A stretch of DNA of 28,012 bases from Pelargonium cotyledonis (taxonomy: Eukaryota > Streptophyta > Magnoliopsida > Geraniales > Geraniaceae): assembly GCA_036897625.1 (NCBI GenBank), contig JAYMTA010000483.1:1-28012 (forward strand), written 5' to 3'. This document shows positions 1-10,200 of this stretch, in pieces. The translations under genes were made by a program, and so were the position numbers. Under the pieces are notes generated by a model. The model was given only the letters and a program-made list of their open reading frames with translations, made no database searches and had not been told where the DNA came from. Position 1 is the stretch's first letter. Every line of letters begins with the position of its first letter.

Positions 1-187
1 TATGAATAACCATATAGACATTTACACTGTTCTCACAGGAGCAACCCAACTCCTGTGAGAACAGTGGCAACTTTCATCAAGGTCTATAGACATTCTCCCC
101 AATATAGAGCTACCAAGCAAAAATTTGTCAAAATAATGTCTAGAGACATTTGATATAGACCTTACATAGAGTTACCAAACAAGGCCT
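1..187. mobile_element. Hairpin-forming MITE, cut by the window edge (hAT-like end)
   Basis: A perfect 17-bp inverted repeat, 25-41 with 50-66, leaves an 8-base loop. Further imperfect inverted words (AAGGTCTATA near 79 and TATAGACCTT near 153) continue outward. The right end, read on the - strand, starts AAGGCCTTGTTTGGTAACTC, resembling hAT-type MITE termini. The left part would lie outside the window, so the target duplication cannot be checked. Confidence 0.45.
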
Positions 188-1239
188 TAATGTTTAAATA
201 TTTTAAATTGTATTTAGAAAATTTGTACTACTATAATGTTGATTTTTCTTGAAGATCTTCTTCACAAACAAATTGAAGTAAATAAAATGAAATGTTCGAA
301 GACAAAATGATTTTTACTCACATGTCTAGTTCAATTATAATTATATAAGCCCGACTCTCTCTTTCTTTTCGGTGAGAGGCGATCCATAAATATATATTAA
401 TAATAGATTTAATTAAATGATCTTTTTAATATTAAAATTTTGAACACATGAGTTTCTTGTTTGAATACTGAGTTTTTGTCAAGCTAACCTACAGTGTCTA
501 GGTCATTCACATTTTTAGAATTTGGGATAAATTTTTGACAATTACAGAATAATCTCACGTCAGTAAGAATAATACGATGGGTGTTGTTTAAATCAAATAA
601 GATTTCTAGCTTTGACTAGCTACAATCTTTAGTTTATCTATTTATTTATTTTATGTATTAAAAAAATGGATCCATATTCCCATGGTTGCTAATTAACATA
701 TTCAAACATATAGATGAGTTGTGAAAACACATATAATTTAAACAAATAATCATGAGAACTTGTTGGTCTATATTTGTCCCTTTAGGCATAGGATCACATA
801 CAAAATCTTATTTATTTTTTTTATTTTATGGTGGTCCAATATGTATATATAAATGTTTATTAGTTCCTCTAATTAATCTAATCCACCAATGTCACATGAA
901 AGAGATATTGAGTAAGAGACTTGTGAGTTATTGGGACCTATAAATAAAACAAAAGGACATGTATACATACATGCATTTGGTGGGTCAAGACAGCCAAGCA
1001 AAATGAGGCTCATATGAAGAAGATCATAAGCCTTAATTTACATCAAAACAAACATCACTTATTTGAACTTGACCTTACAACCTTGTTTTATTTATTTATT
1101 GAGAAAGTGAAGCCAATTACCCAAATAAAACCAATTTGGGGAAGAACAAATTTAGAATTTTTCCCATCTATGTATTTATTACCACCGTATCTAACCATGA
1201 ATTTCTATATTTTTAATTATTGTACTGATTAGTACGCTG
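188..1239. other. AT-rich intergenic DNA
   Basis: No recognisable gene, RNA or bounded element. Short open frames at 752-943 and 1014-1232 have no recognisable domain and AT-driven composition. Confidence 0.6.
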
Positions 1240-1726
1240 GTTTTGAGCGTCATCTGTATAAAATGATAATAATGAAGTGGTGATTGATTTCGTTTGTGAC
1301 GGCTAGAATTCGGCAAGTAGTGGTTAAAGAGGAGGCAACAGAAGGTGTAGGGTATTGACATCTTCATTGGAGATTGCGGGTATGACACAGTTTAGTCCGG
1401 GTTCACAAAGAATAGCAGTAGGGTTGATGGAGAGGTTCCGCGGCTCTCGGGTTAGAATTAGGTTCTGAGATCGACGTGTAGCAGGTGGTCTGACTCAAAA
1501 TTGGTGATGGAAGTCCGGCTAGTCCGGCATTTGTTGGGTAGATCGGATGGAAAACAAGTTTGCCTTAGGCCCCTAATTTGATTTAGGTGCCCCATTAAGG
1601 TCATGGAGAATTACCTTGGTTAAGATTGACTGTGTTAGGTTGGGTTGTCTTTGTTTATGTAGTTTTTGGTTCCTATGTATGTTTTATTTTACTAATAAAG
1701 ATCAATTTTTCAGTTAAAAAAAAAAA
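1240..1726 (+). mobile_element. Possible 3' tail of a retroposed sequence (LINE-like) ending in poly(A)
   Basis: A block that is less AT-rich than its surroundings ends with AATAAAGATCAATTTTTCAG and an A-run at about 1716-1726. Plant L1 elements often end this way. No reverse transcriptase domain, no clear 5' limit and no target duplication were found, so a retroposed host transcript is also possible. Confidence 0.3.
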
Positions 1727-3944
1727 TTGTGCACATCAAACGATATATTAATACGGTGTGAATAGATCATATTTTACCATTCTCAGTCTGGTACAACAAA
1801 ATAATTTGACGACCAAGTACTTTTGATGTTAACTTTTTTAGATGTTTGAACATTATAACCTCAAGATATTTTGGATGAATATGTATCTTTACAATATATA
1901 TACATTGTTTGTATGTTTATATAAGTCTTGTTCTTTTGTATATTATATTAATATATGTGTAGTATAGTAAATTTAAAATAGCTTAATTTAAACTGATGAA
2001 CTTCGTTTTGCCAACGCTTATCATCGCATGATTATTGTCCTACTTAGTGTGATCTTGAAAGAATCAAACTCTAAGTTTGTAGGATTGTGATTGAAACAAC
2101 AGTTAAACTAATCCAATTCATTGCCAAAACTCAAATTCAAACACTATAAAATAGAAAAGAAACTAGTAGGTCTAGTAAGAGGAAGTGATGGAGTTTGTGG
2201 AAAATTGTGAAGAACAGTGTTGTCCACAGATTAAATTAATGAATTATTTGGTCGGTCCACTTCAATAATTATTGTCATGCAATTGTCCTTATTGTTGCCT
2301 AACAAGTGGTCTTTCATGTTGAAATTTAATAGCAATACAAATATTTTCAGCATCTAATTAATGACAATAATATATATTCCCCTAAATATTAAGTTTGACA
2401 TGCTAATTTGTCCTCATCAATCAGTTTCTTTTGTTCGGGTTGAATTTCAGTTTCTAGGCACTGATTTGTGCGTATTTGTCCAACCCAATTCAAAATTATA
2501 CAAAATAAATACAGCCCAATCTGAATATTGATCGAATTAAATTATAAAAAAAAAAGAAAAAAAGTTCCACTATAGATTAGAACGAGTTATGATAATGAAA
2601 ATAATATTGGAATTATCAAATTTATAATTAAAAAGATGTTGATTGATTGGTCCATTTAGAACCGACTATGATGAGCACAGTCCAAAAGAGCTGTTGATGG
2701 ATTGGACGGTGATTTGGTGGTGTCTACAACGAGTTCCACAAGCAATAACACAATGCATCATTTCATAACCGACAAATTAGCCACATTTTTACAGTTGAAA
2801 AACAAAACAATCACTTATTTTATAAACGTGTCGTGTTAATGTCGAAAAAATCAACATATTTTATAATCATGTCGTATTTGTATTGGGCATCCAAAGCACG
2901 TTTATACGATTAACTATGCATGTTATGACACGCTTGGCTTACCTATAAATTGGCATTTTTAGTAGCGTGTATCTTATAAGTGTGACATTTTAACAACTCT
3001 AGGGTTAGAAGTGGGGGCGCGTCTTGTCGTGAACATAGAGTCTTATGAACGGATAGTACGATTCTGACTCCACGACTTAGCTTCTAATCACAGTTTTACC
3101 CGGATGTGAGTACACCCATCCTTCGAGAACTCATGTCTCCGAAGATACACAACTGTATATGATAATGAAACTAAAAATTAATTGCCATAAACTATGCATT
3201 TGTGGATAAAACTTATCTATCAACATAATTATGTAACTCAGTTATGATCTTTTAGGAGACTAAAATGAAATCACAAAACAAAAACTCTATCCTAAGTTTT
3301 AACAATGGTGCACAGTACCCAAATCAAATTGAGATTTGATTTTAGACGATTATATTGACAACTCACCATATTCAAACAAAATTGGCAATTTTCCAAATAG
3401 TTTGGATCCATGGAAGATATTATTGGTCGGCAAAACACTATTTTTGTCACAATTATTGACCTGCAATTATTCACTTCCTATGCAAAATAATGCTTTAGGA
3501 TTCTTCACCATCATTGAGCTATAATTACTCACTTTTCACTCACAATAATGCTTTCAAATGGATTAGGGTTTTCGAGTAAACATTACCTCGTACCTCAGAC
3601 ATCATTATCTTTGTCATGTCTTATTTTGGTGGCTCGAGCGTTTTGATGCGCTTTATGAACATGTCTTGTAACATACTTTACGGATCATTCAGTAGTATCT
3701 CCCGTGTGCGCAAAAGATATGTTTATCACTCGTAGTTACTTGATGCAAGACTCCATCTTCGCGGGATGAGAGTTTAGGTTCTTTCCCCTACCAAAAAAAA
3801 AAAAAAAAAATCCTGTTGAAAGTTTGTACATTCCAACCTGTCTAACATGTCCCATTTAACATGGTAGGCCACAAGAAATTCAACATCAATACTATGGACC
3901 ATTTGGAACTTTTCTGCACACAAACAATGTCTCACACAACAACA
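1727..3944. other. AT-rich intergenic DNA with homopolymer runs
   Basis: No supported gene. Two less AT-rich patches (about 3000-3160 and 3600-3790) may be decayed repeats; the second ends next to an A18 run near 3793-3810, as retroposed tails do, but no family could be named. Confidence 0.5.
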
Positions 3945-4121
3945 ATAACAAAATCATCTGCCGACGTATAGCATACATACCTGTCTCTGATCCACAACTT
4001 TTGATGGCATTTCAGGTTTTCATTCACGGTTCTATTGTCCCTTCGCAGCGCCAAAAAACAACCTGTTCCGAAAAGAAATGCGTACTTATACTTTATCATA
4101 AGCAAGAAGATTAGTGAATTC
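3945..4121 (-). pseudogene. Doubtful relic resembling snRNP protein SmD2
   Basis: Read on the - strand, EFTN, then FLALRRDNRTVNENL, IRDRYVC and SADDFVIVVV followed by a stop occur in the order of SmD2 landmarks EFNTG, VRAFDRHCNMVLENV, NRDRFIS and RGDSVIIVL. Matching words in DNA include TCGGAACA and an AGAGACAG block. The identity is low and several landmarks are missing, so this could be chance. A GT donor-like word (CAG|GTATG) also lies inside it. I do not call it a working gene. Confidence 0.2.
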
Positions 4122-5583
4122 AAACTATAACACGAATGGGTTGATCTGCAGAAGAATGAGAACCCAATAAGACGAACAGATGAAACAATTCATCTGAGAA
4201 AACCGATAGACAAGGGACGCGATGGACATTTTACATCAGGGAAATGCACTAGCATATACCCCCACATCATGTTTTTTTATAATTTGGAGAACCATGCAAT
4301 TCTATGAGTGAGCTACTGGCCAGAACTTGACTAGAGGCAAGACAAGTAGGCGACCACTCCCACATGGCCACATGGAATATTTGGGTAACGAAGGCCAATC
4401 AGATGACACTGATCAAATTCAGCATCTTAGAAACAAGTCAACACTAGTTTATATGAACTTAGCGACTTAATACCTAATAAGACTTCGAAAAATGCATTAT
4501 TCTTGCAATGTAGGGCATAATAATAATGACATTCCTAAGCGTCAATAACCGACAACTCTAAAATGCATTCTAAGAATCGCTGTCAAGAGGTAGTGCTCGA
4601 CAGCTATATCAACAAAGACATAGCAAGCTTCGAACACTTGAGAGCACCACATCTGACGAAGAAAACAGCTACACACTGCCCCCTCCAAACCAGTTCAACT
4701 CAGAAGGAAGGGTTGGAGAGGTTCACGGTAAGACACACATGTAAATTTAGTTAATTTCTGTTGTCTTGAACTACATCAGTTCAGGCCAACCAACAACCAC
4801 ACAACACTAGACCTTTTTATTCTTCCGAGAAATCTAATCAATTGTTATTATCAAAATAGCAGTAAAATCCAAAGTTACTGATCTTCTGAACAAAGGTAAT
4901 AAACCAATCATCAATTATCCAATAGACAGTATGTTCTGGTCCCCTAGAAGTTTAAAAGTAAGAGAAATACCTCAACGTAAAATAATAACCCTTCAATACT
5001 ACCACCAAGGCACCAATAATATACTTTGAGCTTCTAAAATTAATTACTAGCAAAACCAATCATCAACAAAAAGCTAAAGACCCAAACAGTTGCAATAATT
5101 AGGAAATGAGTAGAATGATAGTCATTGTAGAACTGCATTCATGCCTTGGACCCCATATGTTGTGAACCTTGTGAATGCAAATGATCTAAAAAAAACTTGG
5201 TGAAAAACAAAGTTATATATCTCTCTTTCTTCATATCCACATATTTTCTACTAATTACTACTTACTATTGCCCCTAGCTGTAAGTCCTTTTTTCTCTAAC
5301 CCAAAAGCAATAAAGGGTCTACCACAGTCAAAGTATAGCTAATCTTCAAAATCCCCTCTTTTCTGCTCAGTCTACTAAATCATATTGTATGCATGTTTTG
5401 GATCTTCAGATCCTTCAAACATTAACTCACCATAGCATTGACCTAACCAATAGTTTTGACGACCAATTTCAAATCCGCTCACTCTCTATTCACCAATTGT
5501 CCTCATGATATAGCTTCTACAATTTAAACAACGAACTAGTCCCTAATATTATCCCAAAACTGCAATATAGTGAATACATAATA
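4122..5583. other. Intergenic DNA without a recognisable gene
   Basis: Only short frames (for example 4563-4754) without domain or splice support. The sequence is of intermediate base composition and could hold decayed exons or a non-coding transcript, but nothing can be supported by eye. Confidence 0.5.
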
Positions 5584-5756
5584 CTCTCTCCGTCTATTAA
5601 GCATCCTCATTTTATAGTAAGTTAGCTTTGCATGGATTACCTATAATATCTACTAAGATAAGTTGGAGTCATTTGACTTTGTTGGAAAATAAAATCCTTA
5701 ATTTTTTTGTATGAAAAAAATAGGGAAACATAACACACATTTTGGAACAAAGGGAG
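5584..5756. mobile_element. Stowaway-like MITE (Tc1/mariner derived)
   Basis: The left end CTCTCTCCGTCTATTAAG and the reverse-complemented right end CTCCCTTTGTTCC match the well-known Stowaway terminal motif CTCCCTCCGT. The element is flanked by TA on both sides (5582-5583 and 5757-5758). It is 173 bp, AT-rich, without coding capacity. Size, ends and TA duplication all fit the family. Confidence 0.75.
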
Positions 5757-6617
5757 TATATATATTGTTATAACTTCTTTAAATTACAAAAATAGAGCAT
5801 GATGGATTTTAATATTAGAACAGAGAATAGGCAGGAATTAAACAGTCACACAAGAAAACATTTGTTAGCAGATAACAAAACATGTGAGCAATGGTTTTTT
5901 TATATATATAAAATAAGATGACATGAAATGGACGAACACAGCAGCCTTTCATACAAAGAATAAATAGAACAAATGGTTAACAGACTACTAGGAAGGAGGA
6001 AAAAAAGGTTCACACATTTGCCGCCCTCTTCCCCGAGAAATAAACATCAAGAATCTCCTATGTAGTATACAACATATTCAGCCAACAACTTCACACCAAG
6101 TACTCGCCTTTATCTTGAGTCAATTTGTCTAATGTTCTCCATATCCCCAATTCTCACAAGGCCAAGTTATCAGAACTCCACATAGAGAAACATAGGGCAT
6201 TCCCAGTGGTCGAGATAATTGACTGATGTTCCATATACCTAGATGCATGAATTTAAAGATAGTCCATTACTGATTTAACTTTATCGTTACTATATTGCAT
6301 CATGCCCTTACATAGAACCCTTCCTTTCACAGATAATATAAGCACATTTATCCAGTAAGCACCAAAAGGTCATTCATATTGGTGTAATCTCAATGTACAT
6401 GATCTGACACATTGACCAATCGGATGCTCAATAGCACAATTCAGATATCAACAATACAAGCATATGACTCTAATGACACAAATGGCAGAGCACGCAATTG
6501 AAGAGCTAGCATAACAGAACTACCAAGCTAATTTACGTATCAAAATCCCAAATTCAGTTAAATTCGTGAAATCATCGTCAAAATTCTAAGAAAAATAACA
6601 TTACACACCATGAAAGC
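5757..6617. other. Intergenic DNA between the Stowaway element and the RPL12 pseudogene
   Basis: No open frame of note, no tRNA-like cloverleaf and no bounded repeat were seen. Confidence 0.5.
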
Positions 6618-6959
6618 TCATTCTTCAGGAATCTCGACATCACCACCATCGATCTTCTCCCGTAGGATCCTTCCCGTCGACGGTGCATCCAACAGACACA
6701 CAACGTGCTCGGAATCTCCTTCAACGTCCCGCTCAGCTCCTTTGCCATCGACCTCGGCCTCATGACCTTGGCAATTTTAAATGTTGCCGCTGTGCACGAC
6801 GGAGCCCTTGGCCCGCCGGTTCTGGACAGTGAGCTTGACGGTGACGCCCAGACCCCTTCCAGTCCTTTCCGGTCTCCTTGGCGATGTCTTCTACGATTAT
6901 CGTCGGAGATAGACCTAGTGGACCTATTTTAGGGCAGCGCCGACCTCACCGCCGGTGAC
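6618..6959 (-). pseudogene. RPL12: Decayed pseudogene of cytosolic ribosomal protein L12 (uL11)
   Basis: Reading the - strand gives successive blocks of the RPL12 protein: [43 protein letters not shown], then SVV, a jump to HSGNI, then [30 protein letters not shown] and GGDVEIPEE followed by TGA at 6620-6618. The blocks are in order but in different frames. There is a one-base insertion after DWKG, loss of about 35 residues (the SAAALVIKALKEPERD region), a second loss around SLDDVIE, a gap after VGAA, and a frameshift after KEIPST. The N-terminal 20 or so residues are not recognisable. Normal length is about 166 residues; roughly 105 remain. The parent is probably intronless, so a retrocopy cannot be told from a segmental copy; no poly(A) tail is seen. 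It ends about 260 bases before the ERMP1 start and may contribute to its promoter. Confidence 0.88.
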
Positions 6960-7079
6960 AACTGGACAAGTTCTCGTTCTCAAAACGAGAGAGGTCAATT
7001 ATTTTTTATTAATTATTTTTAAATTTCTTACTAACCAAAAAAATTGCTTATCTAATAGTCAACTTTTCTTCAATTTGAT

Positions 7080-7216
7080 TTATTGTACGCGTCAACGCTC
7101 CAGAGGCTTGGCCAGCGTGACTCGTGATGCTCCGGCGGAGCACCAGATCATCAAGTTAACTGACGTCATCTCTCTCATTCAACCACAGACTCTACTCTCA
7201 ACCATTGCACACCAAA
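7080..7216 (+). promoter_or_regulatory. ERMP1 leader/proximal promoter with a palindromic TGACGTCA bZIP site
   Basis: A GC-richer stretch directly before the ERMP1 ATG follows an AT-rich block (about 6990-7080). It holds TGACGTCA at 7161-7168, the perfect palindromic core recognised by plant TGA-type bZIP factors, and a short upstream ATG frame near 7131 (10 codons, MLRRSTRSSS). CT-rich sequence runs up to the start codon. No clear TATA box or transcription start could be assigned, so it is unclear whether the site is in the promoter or the leader. Confidence 0.4.
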
Positions 7217-10200
7217 ATGCCGCCAAAGCCTCGTAAATCTCCGGCAAATCCGACGCCGCCCCCGGCTGCGCCGAGCGGCGACGGGCCCACCGAGAAGCCG
7301 AGAGCTGAAAAAGTTCCGGAAACTAGAAATCGCGCGAGAGGCGGAACGAGGTCAGGGCTTGTGTTGCTGATCCTTCTGGCCGTGATAGCGAATTGCTCCT
7401 GGGCTGTTTATCGTTACCAGTTCGACACCTTGCCCGCTCCTCTCACCGCGGAGCAGGCCGGAAAGAGAGGCTTCTCGGAGGTTGAGGCCATGAAGCATGT
7501 CAAAGCATTGACTGATTTGGGTCCTCACTCTGTCGGCTCCGACGCTCTTGATCTTGCTCTCCAGGTTCGCATTCTTTGTTTAGTTATCTAATTTTAGGTT
7601 AGTGTTTGCTGCGTTTGGATCTGTTATATCGATTATTAAATGCTCTAACAAAATTTTCAGTTTCATGTTGAAATTGTATAGTTATTTTAGTGAATTTGTC
7701 CGTTGATGTGAACATTTCTGCATCGGAATTGCTCTATCAAATTTCAGTTTGGATCATGAATTATTTTGTTTCCAGTGTTTGGTGTAGCTTTGTTTCATTT
7801 GATTCAGTTACTGTGAATTTATATTCATATGATCTTTCTAACAAGTTTTCAGTATATTTTAGTAATTTCTATATCTATAATTCTATATTAGTGAATTTGT
7901 TTAAAATATTCCGATACAGTTTCAGTCTGGATCATGTATATCCATTATTCTTTTCTCATAAACCTCACTACTAATTAATATTGACTTCAATGATTTCTTT
8001 ATGAACATTTCATGTTGTAGATTTGTTTTTTTTTTCTTTTCTTCTTTGACATGTTTTTCGACCACAGTATGTTTTGGCAGCATCAGAAAAAATTAAGAAA
8101 AATGCACACTGGGAAGTTGTTGTTGATGTGGATTATTTCCACGCAGAATCTGGCGCGAGTCGTCTAGTCAGTGGTCTGTTCAAGGGGAAAACACTTGCAT
8201 ATTCAGATCTAACTCACGTCGTATTAAGAGTATCACCAAAATTTGTTTCTGAAGCTGAAGAAAGTGCTATTCTGGTATCTTCCCACATTGATACCGTGTT
8301 CTCAACGTATGTTTTCTTCGTCATTCCAATCCCAGGTTCTACATTATTTTTTTGTGAATTTGCGTTTTTATTAGACAATGTATTTGTTTTACTGTTCCTG
8401 GGAATGACAATCAGTAGTCAATATTTATAATATGTTCTGCATTTTGGTTCAGTTGTGTATGTAGTTGTCCGCCAATATAGATGTTGGTAAATTGACTCAT
8501 TGCCAGAGTGTAATTAGACAAACTTAAGAGATCAAGTTTAGCTTATATGTTGGTAATTCCATGAGAACCATTGCGAACTGTTGGAGAAAGCTGGAAAATA
8601 ATGTAATGCAACAGTTTCAGAATTTCATATACTCAAGTAAGGCAAGATATATTGACGTCCATGGGTGCTAAGTGAAACTAACCCACCAATTAATCCATAA
8701 CCTATTGGTACATCTTTATCCTTTTAATAGAAAGGTAAATCCAGTACTCTAAACTCATTTCCTGCAAAGATTCGGGAAGTTGAAGTGGCTTTCAGCCTTT
8801 CAAAGTCATCTTGTCAATAACAGATTTTTTTGAATGATCTTTCTTGACTTCATCCTTCCATATAATCCAGAGCATGCTCAATTTGCAATGCCTATATAGG
8901 ATAGTTCATTTGACAGACCTCGAAGTGTATCCTTTTTTATGTTTCTCATCTGATGTTCAAGTTTATTCTCATGAATATGATCCCTGAAGTTACAAAATCT
9001 GACTGTTTCTTGAAAACTGTTGTGCATATACCAGGGAAGGGGCAGGTGACTGTAGCTCATGTGTTGCTGTTATGTTGGAACTGGCTCGAGGGATTTCCCA
9101 GTGGGCACATGGATTTAAAAATTCTGTCATATTTCTATTTAACACAGGAGAGGAGGAGGGTCTAAATGGTGCTCATAGCTTCATAACTCAGGTTGGCATC
9201 TACTACAATGCATCACATTATATTAAATATTATTTCCAATAATTTTCTTGACAAGTAGCTTTATCAGGGGGGAAATGATTGTATTTCACTTATTGAGATG
9301 GTATTTGAATTGCATGCAAATTTTTTTCACACACTATACAATTGAACGAAAGCCTTGGCCTTATTGGAATTTTGTTAAGAAATTGAAAAGTGACATCTAT
9401 AAGGCTGTTTCTATATGTAAAGAATATGAAAATTGCAATGTTGATGTTGATATTGATGTAGAATAGAAGTCCTTCATATAGGGTATTACAAGAGTCGCCT
9501 CAAAATTAAATAGGAATAAGTAGGTTAAGGCTTAATTTATGGAACTAATTGAGCTTTCAAATAAGGCATACATACTAAATAATTCCTTTATATTATGTGA
9601 TTCTAAATATCTCAACATCCCCTTCAAACTCAATGTGTCATTGAATCAACAGTTGAGTTTGTGAAAAAACACTAGAAATTGAGACAAAAGCTTTTTGAAA
9701 AAGAAAAAAAACACAAGTCGAAGAAGTCAATGACTTATGTATAATTCGATGAAAAGAATAGCGATGCGTAGTTTGTTGATGCTGCCGCAAGGGCATGACC
9801 AATTGGAGCCTCCTCTAACCAACTATACGTGGCCGGCTTCATAAAAAAAAAAAAAAAAAAGTCTCGGTGAACTGACCCCAAACCAAATGCTGACGACTAA
9901 AACATCAAGAAGATAAAATAGGTCTAGGATTTTCTTTTTCAAGTGTGTAGGGATGCCCACATTTCTATGCCTTCTAGGGGAAAAAACTACATAAAAAGCT
10001 TTACATAAAAAGCTTTGAAAGAGATCCCAGCGTAAGACTATTGAGAGTCCTTCAATAACAAGAAGGCTTTGACACCATGTAAAGAATATGGAAATTGCTA
10101 ATGTTGATATTGATGTAGAATAGACGCCCTTTATAAAATTAAATAGGAAATAACCTAGGGTAAGGCTTAATTTATGGAACTAATTGAGCTTTCAAGAAAG

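Noticed and set aside
6705-6932. 75-codon + strand open frame
   Set aside because: It is the antisense of the RPL12 pseudogene; the homology reads only on the - strand.
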